In this document: positions 19,442 through 28,804 of the stretch, one piece after another
How positions within the stretch are numbered: the first letter of the stretch is position 1
Layout: every line of letters starts with the position of its first letter
From: Nitrospira sp. MA-1
GTDB lineage: Bacteria; Nitrospirota; Nitrospiria; Nitrospirales; UBA8639
Reading direction: 5' to 3'
Length of the DNA: 64,000 nt
Assembly: GCA_032139905.1 (NCBI GenBank)
Contig: JAQJDB010000007.1
Coordinates: 558,001 to 622,000, forward strand
Notes under the pieces: generated by a model
What the model was told of the DNA's origin: nothing
Seen by the model: only the letters and a program-made list of their open reading frames with translations
Databases searched by the model: none
Position numbers and translations under genes: made by a program

Positions 19442-19819
19442 AAATCGAAAGTTCCTGATTCCAGTTAAAGGGTTGTTGATGGAGATGTCCTAGAAGAGGT
19501 CTATCGTAAAGGCAGGATGAACGCGTCCACCCCTGTGAATGACCTCGTTGGATGGATCGACGAATGTCGATGCATCAAATTGTCCTCATTTCTGCGGCAA
19601 GGGTAAAAGAATTTTCCGGCAAGGTCAATTTATGCTGGAATTGGAAAGACGTGTTGGTGCCACCAGTGAGGGATTGAGCCAGCGGAAGCAACGTGTCTGG
19701 CACAAGACGGTGTGAAATGAATCCTCGTTCATGGACAGTCTGAATGAGTGTGTTAGGATGCATTCTCGGAGTGATGTTCATCAGTCATCTGAGGGGCAAG
19801 CAAGAAGGGAGGGCTGTCC
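19442..19819. other. Divergent intergenic region
   Basis: About 380 bases between the MscS gene (minus strand) and the lipoprotein gene (plus strand). A minus-strand frame at 19575-19781 lacks support. I see no named element. Confidence 0.4.
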
Positions 19820-20206
19820 ATGGCATACACGTATCCAAGTTGGTTGGGCAGGATCTTTGTTCTCATGAGTTTGGTGGGTTGCGGGGGAACACAGGAACCT
19901 GGGGACTTGCGTCAGGCGGATATCGGGTTTGGCATTGTTGAAGGGACCAAAGGGTTCATGCAGATTCAAGAAGAAGCCTTGTCTCCCTATGGATCGTTGC
20001 GGGTAGTGGAGGGCCAGGTGTTTCAGATTGAAGGGGCAGCGTATGTCGTGCATATCAACGATCAGATTGAGGCCCGATTGCCTTTTGATGAAAATACGCG
20101 AATTGATCGACCGGCTCATGTCGGTGATTGGATTGAGGCGCAGCTTGATCAGGAGGGGCGTGCCAGAATCATTCGAAATATCGATGACCGTATTTCACTC
20201 GAATAA
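19820..20206 (+). CDS. Putative lipoprotein of unknown function
   Basis: A 128-residue protein. A hydrophobic N-terminus runs into a lipobox, LMSLVGC, with Cys near residue 21, so it should be lipidated and exported. The mature part is small and mostly beta. It contains GSLRVVEGQVFQIEGAAYVV and HVGDWIEAQLDQEGRARII, which look like a compact OB-like fold. I do not recognise the family. The preceding bases AGGGAGGGCTGTCC give a ribosome binding site. Confidence 0.7.
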   Translation: MAYTYPSWLGRIFVLMSLVGCGGTQEPGDLRQADIGFGIVEGTKGFMQIQEEALSPYGSLRVVEGQVFQIEGAAYVVHINDQIEARLPFDENTRIDRPAHVGDWIEAQLDQEGRARIIRNIDDRISLE

Positions 20207-20384
20207 GCTCCTTTCTCTTCAAATTTTCCCTTTTGCGGTTTCTCCTTGTGGCGTCCCAATAGTCGGCTCTCAGCATGCTGTTGTTGCACCTTTTCTCATC
20301 TCAGAACGTTGAGTGGTGTCGTTGCCCCCATGGGGGTTGTTGGAGGGATCAAGGGCGGGGAACAGGGAGAAAGGGGGAGGCCGT

Positions 20385-21512
20385 CTAATAGCCGGGAAAT
20401 CCCGGAATAAACGGAAGGAGTATGGAGATGGCAATGAGAATGATGATGATCCATTCAAGAATTTCCATCCGCCGATTGCCGGTTTGACCGGCCATCTTAT
20501 CATACAAATTATCCAGCGTGTCCAACTTGCGGAGAATGCTGGTATCCCAACTGTGCAAATGAAAGCGTTGCGAGGCCAGTCGAGAGACTCTGGCCAGGTA
20601 TTGATCGCCGAATAATTTCAGCGTGTTGGTGACCCGTTCAAAGAGAATCGCGCTATCCACCTGCATGCCTGCGATTCGGCGGAGATTAACATCCGATGAT
20701 CCCGGCCAACGGAACCCATGCCGGGTTTCCTGTGTGAGGGCGGCATAGGCCTCATCCAACGCTTCATCCAATTGGTGGTCAAGAAATCGGCGCTCGACGA
20801 GTTCCACATTGGCGAATTCTAGAACCGCTCGGACGTCATCCATTTCCTGTCCAATCATGAGCGAGGCATTCCAATCAATGAGGGTCAGGTCCTGTGTCCC
20901 GAAGGCAATTTGACTCATGGTGGCATCACAAATTTCCTGCTCTGACAATGGTTGATCCTCACAACGGAGGATTTGAGACAGAAGCGTGCCGTGTTGTTTG
21001 ACAAATTTCGACAGATCCAACGCAGGTTGCGTCGAGAAAATATGAAATATCGCATAGTCCTCGACCAATTCGGATATATTCGGTTTTTCAATTGCCGGAC
21101 CCAGCGTGTTCAGGAGAGATTGGATATGCAGGAATGTGCCTTCGAGCAGTTGAGCATTTTCATAGAGGACTTCACTGAGCGGGAGCAGCGACGCAAACGG
21201 CCCGGCCAGGGGAATCTGGTAGGTCACCATGAGCGCGCCGAAGTCATAGAGTACGGTGTCGACGGTGCGAAGCGTGTGATGTGCGCCGAGGCTGATGGGT
21301 TCCAGCTCTTGCGTAATACGGAGCGGCGGGGGATGATAATCAAAATATTCCGGTGCCGGCCGTTTCCGCTTGATTCGTCCTCGTTCTTTTGTCGCGGTAA
21401 TCCGCTGTTCCGCTTCGTCGATTTGAATGGACGCACCTACGTCATAGGCAAAGACGACGATGCATCTCCCGTCTTGTATGTGAAAGATATCTGGTTCGGT
21501 CATGGGTGGCAT
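20385..21512 (-). CDS. DUF155/RMD1-like protein
   Basis: About 375 residues. The C-terminal half resembles the RMD1/YagE (DUF155) family: a helical region with VERRFLDHQLDEALDEAYAA and LDNLYDKMAGQTGNRRMEIL, then one C-terminal membrane helix (EWIIIILIAISILLPFIPG). Fungal RMD1 relatives are organellar; the bacterial function is unknown. The frame extends to a TTG at 21572, but ATG at 21512 or 21503 is more likely. Neither has a strong ribosome binding site, so the start is uncertain. Confidence 0.7.
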   Translation of the reverse strand: MPPMTEPDIFHIQDGRCIVVFAYDVGASIQIDEAEQRITATKERGRIKRKRPAPEYFDYHPPPLRITQELEPISLGAHHTLRTVDTVLYDFGALMVTYQIPLAGPFASLLPLSEVLYENAQLLEGTFLHIQSLLNTLGPAIEKPNISELVEDYAIFHIFSTQPALDLSKFVKQHGTLLSQILRCEDQPLSEQEICDATMSQIAFGTQDLTLIDWNASLMIGQEMDDVRAVLEFANVELVERRFLDHQLDEALDEAYAALTQETRHGFRWPGSSDVNLRRIAGMQVDSAILFERVTNTLKLFGDQYLARVSRLASQRFHLHSWDTSILRKLDTLDNLYDKMAGQTGNRRMEILEWIIIILIAISILLPFIPGFPGY

Positions 21513-21695
21513 GTGGCGCTTGCGGTGTGATGAACGGGAGGCTAACCCAATAGGAACATTCGAGTGCCCCAACCTGATTTCATGATGACAAAGGGATCAG
21601 GAAGCCAATGGAGATATTACCATAATCTTTCATTCTCCAGGAGAGCATATGTATGAGAGGAGAAGTCAGAATCCACAAGGCATCAGGATCATGGA

Positions 21696-23093
21696 TTACA
21701 TGTCATACATGGAATCCGGGCGAGGAACCTCCACTTCCATGCCGGGAAATTCCGTGGTCAGCCTCATGGCAAAGGCGAGAGACTGGCGCTCTTCACCATG
21801 CACCACAAAGACTTTTCGAGGATGAGGGGTGATGGCACGGACATACGCGAGGAGATCCTCCCGGTCCGCATGAGCGGAGTATCCATTTAATCGGACCACT
21901 TGAGCACGGCGTCGCGTGGGAATTCCAAAAATCGGGACGGTGTCCCATTCCTCCGCCAGTTTGCGTCCTAAGGTATGCTCGGCCTGCCATCCCACCAGGA
22001 CGATCACATTGGCTTCATCCTCAATGGTATGTTTGAGATGATGGACGACGCGCCCCCCTTCGCACATGCCGGAAGCTGAAATAATCACACAGGGGCCGCT
22101 ACGCCGATTCAGAAGCTTGCTGTCTTGAGCCGTCGAGATGAAATTGATGTATTTGGCGGCAAAGACATCGCCGGTCGAGGTAAAAGTGCGATAGGTTTCC
22201 TCGTCATAGCATTCCGGGTGTTGGCGAAACACTTTGGTGGCTTTCAACGCGAGAGGGGAGTCGATAAAAATCGGAATGGGGTCGACTTCTTCATAGGTCA
22301 CGAGTTCCTTAATGCGCATGATAATTTCTTGAGTGCGGCCAACCGAAAAGGCCGGAACAATAATTTTGCTTTTATGCTGAATCGCATGGTCTACGAGTTC
22401 TTTCGCAATCGTTTTTCGTTTGGCTTGGTCGTCCTCATGCAGTCGGTCTCCATAGGTCGATTCAATGATCAGCACATCACAGGGGGGAGGCAAATGAGGA
22501 TCACGAAGGATCGGCATGTTGGCCCTTCCCAGGTCTCCCGAATACAAGACCGAAGTGGTATTGCCACGACTCTGGTGCTTGACCCAGATTCCCGCCGATC
22601 CGAGGATATGCCCGGCATCATGAAATTGCACCTTTAGATTGGGGGCAGGAGAGAGGGAGGTCCCGTAACGGACTCCTCGAAACCGATTGGTGATGTTCTG
22701 GACATCGTCCATCGAATAGAAGGGTGTGACACATGTTTTTCCTCTGCGTCGTTCTTTTTTGTTGACGTACCGGCAGTCACTTTGCTGAATCTTAGCGGAA
22801 TCTTCCAGTAAAATTTTGGTCAGATCTGCCGTGGCCGACGTCATATGGACCGATCCGCGAAATTTTTCTTTGGCCAGGACTGGAAGCGCCCCGGAATGGT
22901 CGATGTGGGCATGGGATAAGCATACGGCTGTCAGGGATTTTGGATCAAAGCCGAGGTGACGATTGAGTTTGGCCGCTTGGTCTCGATGCCCTTGAAACAT
23001 GCCGCAGTCCAGAAGCAGGCGGGAGGATCCCGCGTGAATGAGATGGCGACTCCCCGTGACGGATCGGGCGGCTCCATGAAACGAAATTTTCAT
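21696..23093 (-). CDS. Beta-CASP metallo-beta-lactamase-fold ribonuclease
   Basis: A 465-residue MBL-fold enzyme of the RNA-processing beta-CASP group (CPSF73/YsiH-like exonucleases or endonucleases). The zinc motif is SHAHIDHSGALP. Further ligands lie in DAGHILGSAG and YSGDLGR. The beta-CASP insert runs from about 180 to 390, and the C-terminal RNA specificity motif includes GYSAHADREDL. All metal ligands appear intact. Its start overlaps the end of the LOG-family gene by 4 bases, so the two are an operon. Confidence 0.88.
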   Translation of the reverse strand: MKISFHGAARSVTGSRHLIHAGSSRLLLDCGMFQGHRDQAAKLNRHLGFDPKSLTAVCLSHAHIDHSGALPVLAKEKFRGSVHMTSATADLTKILLEDSAKIQQSDCRYVNKKERRRGKTCVTPFYSMDDVQNITNRFRGVRYGTSLSPAPNLKVQFHDAGHILGSAGIWVKHQSRGNTTSVLYSGDLGRANMPILRDPHLPPPCDVLIIESTYGDRLHEDDQAKRKTIAKELVDHAIQHKSKIIVPAFSVGRTQEIIMRIKELVTYEEVDPIPIFIDSPLALKATKVFRQHPECYDEETYRTFTSTGDVFAAKYINFISTAQDSKLLNRRSGPCVIISASGMCEGGRVVHHLKHTIEDEANVIVLVGWQAEHTLGRKLAEEWDTVPIFGIPTRRRAQVVRLNGYSAHADREDLLAYVRAITPHPRKVFVVHGEERQSLAFAMRLTTEFPGMEVEVPRPDSMYDM

Positions 23094-23947
23094 GAGGGGG
23101 CTTCAAGTGGATGTTCGGCCATGATAATGCTCCAGGCTTCCCCTGCGGTTTCAGCATAATGAAACAATTGCAGGTCTTCACCCGCAATCAATCCATACTC
23201 CACAAATTTCTCCCAATTAATGAGATCTTCCCAAAAGGGTCGTCCGATGAGTACGACTGAGACGTCACATACTTTTCCTGTTTGAAGAAGGGTCAGGGTC
23301 TCAAATAATTCGTCCATGGTCCCGAATCCGCCGGGAAAGACCACCAAGGCTTTGGCTCGATTGAGGAAGTGCATTTTCCGAAGGGCAAAGTAACGAAATT
23401 GAAAACACAGTTCAGGAGTAATATAAGGATTGGGCAATTGCTCATGTGGTAATGCAATATTCAGTCCAATGGATTTGGCCTTTACATCGGCTGCACCTCG
23501 ATTGGCGGCCTCCATGATACCGGGACCCCCGCCGGTGATGATGACGAATTTTCGACGTCCGTCTATCTGACAACTGGAAGACACCAGGCGGCCAAACTCC
23601 CGCGCTTCCTGATAGTAGGGAGAATACGCCTTCTGGTTTTTGGCAATGGCCACGCCCCGTTTTTTTTCAGGATCGTGTGGTGAGGCGGCCAGCTTTTCTT
23701 CCGCGATCAAGAGCTTGGCTTTGGCTGCGGCCGGTTCCAGAAGTCTGGCACTGCCGAACACCACAATGGTGGATTCGATACCCTCGTCCTGTTGGATCAG
23801 TTCCGGTTTAAACCATTCCAGTTGAAGCCGGACCGCCCTGAGTTCGTCTCGCTGCAAATAATCAAGGTCGGAGTCTGCCCGTTTGTATGCCGGAGAAGAC
23901 AGAAGAGGAGGATCAGATTGTGGCAAATTGGTCATAAGAAGATACAT
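23090..23947 (-). CDS. LOG family protein (TIGR00730-type Rossmann fold)
   Basis: A 285-residue protein of the family often misnamed lysine decarboxylase. Members are phosphoribohydrolases acting on nucleoside 5'-monophosphates. The defining motif PGGFGTMDE is present, and GGGPGIMEAANRGA precedes it. An N-terminal extension of about 80 residues places it in the longer subgroup. ATG at 23947 or 23935 could be the start. It is translationally coupled to the beta-CASP nuclease gene downstream, suggesting a joint role in nucleotide or RNA turnover. Confidence 0.88.
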   Translation of the reverse strand: MYLLMTNLPQSDPPLLSSPAYKRADSDLDYLQRDELRAVRLQLEWFKPELIQQDEGIESTIVVFGSARLLEPAAAKAKLLIAEEKLAASPHDPEKKRGVAIAKNQKAYSPYYQEAREFGRLVSSSCQIDGRRKFVIITGGGPGIMEAANRGAADVKAKSIGLNIALPHEQLPNPYITPELCFQFRYFALRKMHFLNRAKALVVFPGGFGTMDELFETLTLLQTGKVCDVSVVLIGRPFWEDLINWEKFVEYGLIAGEDLQLFHYAETAGEAWSIIMAEHPLEAPS

Positions 23948-24153
23948 TTTTCACGAATAGGGCAGTGAGAAGATTATAAAGACCCAGGAAGTAATTTGAA
24001 ACTGCTGAAGATGCATACGGGGGCATATTCTTTCCTGAGAGACGTGAAGGGACACTCATCCTCCAGAAATAATCAAGTCTACTGTGCGAAGGGGTTGGTT
24101 GAATATCAGGAATCGGGTATAGTCCAATGGTTCGAAACGTACCGGAGGGAGCG

Positions 24154-24879
24154 ATGAAAGCACCCACTTCTCCAACCATTCCTGAATGTGAAGTTTGCCC
24201 CAATCGGGAATCGTCTGATATCTGCCAACTCGTGCCTTCCGTGGAAGAACCCTTCGGGCTTATTAAACGCAGGGCCATGTATCAGGCCGGCCAATTTGTA
24301 TTCTATGAAGGGCATGTGGCTCTGGGATTGTATATTCTCTGCCAGGGGCGTGTGAAACTGACCCGGCTCAATCGCAAGGGGCAACAGCGGTTGGTGGACA
24401 TTTTGGATTCAGGCCAACTTCTGGAAAAACAGGCTTTTCAGGAACAGCCGGTCCATCAGGTTACGTGTGAAGTCTTGGAGCCTTCGCAAATTTGTCTGTT
24501 GGATCGCACCAGTTTTCTCGCATTTCTGGAAGACCATGGTGCGTTAGCGGTCAAACTTGTTCAGGTGCTCAGTAAAGAAATGACGGCTGTGTTGAATGCA
24601 GCCGATCAATTTGCGTTCACTCCGGCACGGGAGCGATTAGCCGGACTCTTATTGAAGTTGAGCGATCGATTCGGGAAACACGATGATGCAGGGATTCGCA
24701 TTTCGCTCAAACTCAAACGAGAGGATCTTGCACAAATGACGGCTGTCACCGTAGAGACCTTGGTCCGGCTTCTTCGTGATTTCCAGGAAGATCACCTCAT
24801 TACGGTGCATGGACGGGAATTAACGATTATGAATGCCGATCGCTTGACGAAAATTGCCGGCATGTCCCCCTCTCATTGA
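24154..24879 (+). CDS. Crp/Fnr family transcriptional regulator
   Basis: A 241-residue regulator. ATG at 24154 follows GGAGGGAGCG and is preferred over the start at 24127. A cysteine cluster sits near the N-terminus (CEVC, then a Cys nine residues on), followed by a cNMP-binding-like barrel and a C-terminal winged helix (REDLAQMTAVTVETLVRLLR). The N-terminal cysteines plus others inside the barrel could hold an iron-sulfur cluster as in FNR, though the spacing differs from E. coli FNR. Targets are unknown. Confidence 0.85.
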   Translation: MKAPTSPTIPECEVCPNRESSDICQLVPSVEEPFGLIKRRAMYQAGQFVFYEGHVALGLYILCQGRVKLTRLNRKGQQRLVDILDSGQLLEKQAFQEQPVHQVTCEVLEPSQICLLDRTSFLAFLEDHGALAVKLVQVLSKEMTAVLNAADQFAFTPARERLAGLLLKLSDRFGKHDDAGIRISLKLKREDLAQMTAVTVETLVRLLRDFQEDHLITVHGRELTIMNADRLTKIAGMSPSH

Positions 24880-25224
24880 AATTTTCCTCCTCAACACTTC
24901 TTCCATCCTCTATCGTTTTTCCCTAGCTCTGGCTCTACTCAGTCTCGTTTTTTATCAACCAGCCTTCTCTCAGGCTCCCTTCCCTAATGTTGCGTGCTCT
25001 CGCCGTCTTTAGGCCATTAGGCCTATTCAAAAGATTGATAACTATCTGATTGACCATTGTTTTCCAACAAGGTCCCGCCGTCGGGAATCGTATAGCCTAT
25101 GGCCCGTTCAGTGGTTTTTCCCATTTTCACTGAAGATGAGAGAAACAGAGATGACTCACAATTCGGGGCCATGTTCATGACGGGTTGAAGTTCTACCACA
25201 ATTTTTGAATGAGGAGGTGACAGG
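24880..25224. other. Intergenic region
   Basis: About 345 bases between the Crp/Fnr regulator and the outer-membrane protein gene. It ends in a strong ribosome binding site, GAGGAGG, for the latter. No other element is recognisable. Confidence 0.4.
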
Positions 25225-25986
25225 ATGAGCAGAAACCGGTTGGTGGCACAATTGAGCATATGTGCATGGTTTGTGGGGTGCGTGCTGTGGGCAGTACCGG
25301 GAATGAGTCAGGCCCAGGGTTTAAGCGTAGACGAAAGGCTGGAGCGTTTGGAGCAGAAAACGCTCTCCCAATCCCCAGGTGCTGAACAAGAAACCGGAAA
25401 CATGGTGTTTTTCCGTGGAGGCTGGGCAGGGTTAGTGAATGATCGTTCCAATGAAGTAGAGACGGATGTTTTCGGATTAAGTGGATCCAATGATAGTAAT
25501 AACGGCTATTATGTGGGCGCTGGACTGGATCTGGTTCTCACGCGAGATATTTGGGATTTGTTTCCTGGAACCTGGGTATTGGGTGAAATTGGGGTGGAAT
25601 ATAAACGGTTTAATTCCAAAAACGTGACGCAGGCGGTTCCCAGCACCTGTGCCCTTGCAGGCGTCCCGACTTGCTCAGTGGAAACGAATAAAAAGGTCCA
25701 AATCACGATGTTGACGGTGAATGTGGCACCGAAAATCATGTTTATGGAAGGCAGCCGATTCCGTCCCTGGATAATTCCGGCAGGGCTGGACTTCCACGTC
25801 ATCAGTCCTCCTTCAAATGATACGACCGTCCTGGATATCGGTGTCCAATTCGCACTCGGGGCGCAGTATCGAATTTGGAAAGCCATTCATCTCGGAGTGG
25901 ATGGCCGATTTCATCTCGCTACCGGTCAAACAGATACGACGAATAATTTCGGCACCGCCGGTGCGTATGTCGGCTTCGCGTTTTAA
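25225..25986 (+). CDS. Outer-membrane beta-barrel protein of unknown role
   Basis: A 253-residue exported protein. The signal peptide ends near MSQAQG, and a short predicted coiled coil follows (VDERLERLEQKTL). Alternating strands rich in aromatic and glycine residues follow, and the last residue is Phe (VGFAF), the usual outer-membrane sorting signal. Two cysteines (TCALAGVPTC) probably make a loop disulfide. The start has GGAGGTGACAGG upstream. It may be a small porin-like or adhesion barrel; no specific family is recognised. Confidence 0.75.
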   Translation: MSRNRLVAQLSICAWFVGCVLWAVPGMSQAQGLSVDERLERLEQKTLSQSPGAEQETGNMVFFRGGWAGLVNDRSNEVETDVFGLSGSNDSNNGYYVGAGLDLVLTRDIWDLFPGTWVLGEIGVEYKRFNSKNVTQAVPSTCALAGVPTCSVETNKKVQITMLTVNVAPKIMFMEGSRFRPWIIPAGLDFHVISPPSNDTTVLDIGVQFALGAQYRIWKAIHLGVDGRFHLATGQTDTTNNFGTAGAYVGFAF

Positions 25987-26292
25987 TGTTCGGTGAGGTA
26001 AAGGTGAGGTAAAGAAGGAGGGTGGCGGAGATGAGATTGCGATCGGGCCGAGGTAACCCAGGAGGCATTGGAGAGGGAATTTCCGCCGTCTATATAAGCG
26101 GCAGCACCTAGGTCATCGTGGTTTGCATTCTGACTCGGATTAAATTACAGAGGGAAGCCGTTTCAAGTATTCGCCTGTCTGAAGTGGTTACTCTGTATAA
26201 TAGATTTTTCTATTCACTGGAAATGGTTTTTCCCCGAGGTCGAATACATTTCCATGTGGTGAGTTCGGATCAATCCCGCTACAATTAAGGAA
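25987..26292. other. Intergenic region
   Basis: About 306 bases between the outer-membrane protein gene and the CopD-like gene. No repeat, terminator or RNA feature stands out. Confidence 0.35.
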
Positions 26293-26784
26293 GTGAATTT
26301 CTTTTACATTATTCTAGTCTGGACCCATCTGATTGCAGCAACCTTCTGGATTGGAGGAATGCTGTTCCTCTCCCTTGTCGCAGTCCCTCTTCTGAGGCAG
26401 GCCTCTGACCCTCCTTCCGCCCAACGAGGGTTTATAAGCCTTGCTCGTCGATTTAGAACGCTGGTATGGATCGCTCTGTTCATTTTGGTGGCGACGGGGT
26501 CGGTCCTTCTCGGAAATATCATCAATTTCGGGGTTCCTGTTTTCTCTTGGCCACCTGTTGTCCTCACGAAACTGATCCTGGTGTTCCTGTTAGTTCTAGT
26601 GTCCTTCACTCACGATCGGATTATGGGAACGAAAGTGCGTAACCTGAAGAGTAAGGCCGCTTCCGAATTATCGTTTGGCGAAGGGCTCCTTCTCCGATTC
26701 GCTCCTCTGCTTGGCCGTTTGACCCTGTTGTTAGGGTTGGGAGTGCTATTGTCTGCCGTCATCATGGTGAGATCCTCAGGGTAA
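26293..26784 (+). CDS. CopD-like integral membrane protein
   Basis: A 163-residue four-helix membrane protein. The first helix carries WTHLIAATFWIGGMLFL, with a His-Trp pattern like the CopD/YcnJ copper-import or haem-binding family. Later helices include a conserved HDRIMG after helix three. The predicted start is GTG with AAGGA just upstream. It may bind copper or haem in the membrane, but substrate evidence is absent. A bidirectional terminator separates it from the RRM gene on the opposite strand. Confidence 0.65.
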   Translation: MNFFYIILVWTHLIAATFWIGGMLFLSLVAVPLLRQASDPPSAQRGFISLARRFRTLVWIALFILVATGSVLLGNIINFGVPVFSWPPVVLTKLILVFLLVLVSFTHDRIMGTKVRNLKSKAASELSFGEGLLLRFAPLLGRLTLLLGLGVLLSAVIMVRSSG

Positions 26785-26812
26785 CCATTTGAAATCCTGG
26801 AATAGAATAAAA

Positions 26813-26843
26813 AAAGGGAGAGGCCTTGTGGACCTCTCCCTTT
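26813..26843. terminator. Bidirectional intrinsic terminator
   Basis: An 11-base perfect stem, AAAGGGAGAGG with CCTCTCCCTTT, around a 9-base loop. A-rich sequence lies on the left and T-rich on the right. It sits between two convergent genes and can end both transcripts. Confidence 0.9.
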
Positions 26844-26867
26844 ATTATCAGACGTATTGAGTAATCG

Positions 26868-27212
26868 TTAGAATCGGCTGCGCCGTTTTCCTCCAAAATC
26901 TCCTCCGCCTCCGCCACTGCCACCGAATCCACCCCGGCCACCTCCGCCGCCACCGGTTCGTGGAGCTTGGGGTTTGGCCTCGTTTACCGTCAATGTACGG
27001 CCACCGAACTCCGTAGAGTTCAAGGCTGCAATTGCGGCTTGCGCTTCCTCTCCGGTAGACATTTCAACAAATCCGAACCCGCGCGATTGGCCGGTGAACT
27101 TGTCGCTGATGACGTTAGCTGATTCGACGGTGCCGTGTGCCGAAAACAGGTCGGTTAATTCTGCTTGAGTCGCTGAATACGGCAACCCACCTACATACAA
27201 TTTTGAACCCAT
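26868..27212 (-). CDS. RRM-domain RNA-binding protein, glycine-rich tail
   Basis: A 114-residue protein with one RNA recognition motif (residues 3-80). RNP2 is KLYVGGLPY and RNP1 is RGFGFVEM, with the usual aromatic residues for RNA stacking. A Gly/Arg tail (RTGGGGGGRGGFGGSGGGGG) follows, as in cyanobacterial Rbp proteins and other bacterial RRM proteins. Such proteins are often cold induced and act as RNA chaperones. A long, potentially structured leader lies upstream. Confidence 0.92.
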   Translation of the reverse strand: MGSKLYVGGLPYSATQAELTDLFSAHGTVESANVISDKFTGQSRGFGFVEMSTGEEAQAAIAALNSTEFGGRTLTVNEAKPQAPRTGGGGGGRGGFGGSGGGGGDFGGKRRSRF

Positions 27213-27450
27213 GGGGTTCCTCCTTTTAAAAAGATGATATTGTCTGAGGCTCGAGAAGGGTAAAACATTTGGAAGAGGTAGGCCACGGACGCTATTCCCA
27301 CGCCACTCAGGTCAGACACTTCCGAGTTATTCTCTCGGGCTAAACAACACCGGTTACGGGCTTGAGTGATTGAACTCTCAAAGCTAAGCCCAGAGCGATG
27401 AGTTAAAAAAAATCGTAGCACACAAGGGAAGTAAAAGATAGTAGCGAAAA
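27213..27450 (-). ncRNA. Candidate structured 5' leader of the RRM gene
   Basis: Between the RRM start and the next upstream gene, the minus strand can form several hairpins. These include CCGAG with CTCGG around seven bases, TTGAG with CTCAA, and GGGCTTAG pairing possibilities. Leaders of this kind regulate cold-inducible RRM genes in other bacteria. I cannot assign it to a known riboswitch family; extent and strand are inferred. Confidence 0.3.
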
Positions 27451-27507
27451 AATGGAAGTAGGATGGATCGGGTGGCGCTTTTTTGGACCGCATAAGCTAG
27501 TGGTGAT

Positions 27508-28770
27508 TCAGGGTTGTACGGTTCCGCCGGTGACGCGTTCCAGTTCGGTCAGAGCGATCGAGAGATCGTATTTGGCCTGCGCATAGTCAATGTGTGTTTG
27601 CCGCAAGACCCGTTGGGCATCCAGCACATCCAGCAGACTGGCCTCCCCGTATTTAAAGCTGACTTGAGCGATACGTAGCGCCTCTTGTGCCTGTTTGAGC
27701 AACCCTTTTTCGTATGTGGCAATTTGCGCCGCAGCGGCTTGAGAAAGTTGGATCTGCTGGGCGATGCCTTTGAGCAGGTCCTGCTTGGCCCGAAGGAGGC
27801 TCGCTTCCCGTTGTCGCAGTGCGCCTTTGGCTTGGGCAATGTCCCCCTGTCGTTGATTCCAGACCGGAAAAGGAATGGAAACCCCGGCGATATAGGCTTC
27901 TCGGCCTGCGTCTCGCTGGTATCCTCCACTCAGCGTCACATCGGGCACGCGAGCCTGTTGTTCCTGACGGTGGGTGTGCTGCGCTTGTGCTATCAGTTTT
28001 TTCCATTTGGTAATGATGGGATGGTTCGCCAGAGTCTGCTGCGAGAGTGTTTCGAGATGTAAGGCTCCAGGCCAGATGGCGAAATCGCCATCAATGGAGA
28101 ATTCAAGCCCCAACGCCCCGGCAGTGAGGCTATTTAATGAGGCTTGGATAGACTGGACCACACCCCTGGTCCGGGCGACCTCTTTTTGAACTTTCATGCT
28201 CTCTACCTGGATTTTCACGGCATCAAATGGGGGTGCTTCACCGGCGTCAACACGACGAATCACGGCCTTTTGGACTTCTTTCATCGTGCGAACATTTTGG
28301 ATGGCCGTCGCCGTTTGGCGTTCGGCGAATAAGAGGTCATAGAAAGCCTCTTTGGTTGCGGCAATCAAATTCAGTTTGGCTTCTTCTTTTGAAGCCAGGG
28401 CTCCGTCCAATCCTGCTTGAGCTGCCTGTTGTCGTGCCGCCCGTTTCCCCGGCCATTCGATGGGCTGATAGAGGGTGGCATATCGTTCGGTGAGAGTCGG
28501 ACCGGTAGGTTCTCTGACGGTTCCACGTCCACTCTGAACCCATAGGGTGGGGTTGGGATAAGCGGAGGCAGAGATTTTGTCTCCTTCTCTTTGTTCGATG
28601 ACCCCCTCACTTTCGTTCATAAGGGGATTTTTCTCTAAGGCCATGTTCAGAATTTCTTTCAGACTATAGGTCGGGGCCGCAGCCTGTGGTGTGGTGTCAG
28701 TCGCTGCCAACGCGGGTTGCCAGCAGAGACCGTATAGCATGATGAGGCAAATGATCTGTTTAAACCACAT
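27508..28770 (-). CDS. TolC-like outer-membrane channel of the metal efflux pump
   Basis: A 420-residue outer-membrane efflux protein (CzcC/CusC-like). It has a signal peptide (cleavage near ALAATD) and two long alpha-helical repeats typical of the TolC barrel-tunnel fold. Markers include LKEILNMALEKNPLM near the start and ALRIAQVSFKYGEASLLDVL and RVLRQTHIDYAQAKYDLSI near the end. It is the last gene of the efflux operon, 34 bases after the pump gene, and would carry metal ions across the outer membrane. Confidence 0.9.
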   Translation of the reverse strand: MWFKQIICLIMLYGLCWQPALAATDTTPQAAAPTYSLKEILNMALEKNPLMNESEGVIEQREGDKISASAYPNPTLWVQSGRGTVREPTGPTLTERYATLYQPIEWPGKRAARQQAAQAGLDGALASKEEAKLNLIAATKEAFYDLLFAERQTATAIQNVRTMKEVQKAVIRRVDAGEAPPFDAVKIQVESMKVQKEVARTRGVVQSIQASLNSLTAGALGLEFSIDGDFAIWPGALHLETLSQQTLANHPIITKWKKLIAQAQHTHRQEQQARVPDVTLSGGYQRDAGREAYIAGVSIPFPVWNQRQGDIAQAKGALRQREASLLRAKQDLLKGIAQQIQLSQAAAAQIATYEKGLLKQAQEALRIAQVSFKYGEASLLDVLDAQRVLRQTHIDYAQAKYDLSIALTELERVTGGTVQP

Positions 28771-28804
28771 GACAAGTTCCCTTCTTGTGACAACACCATC
28801 CTTC

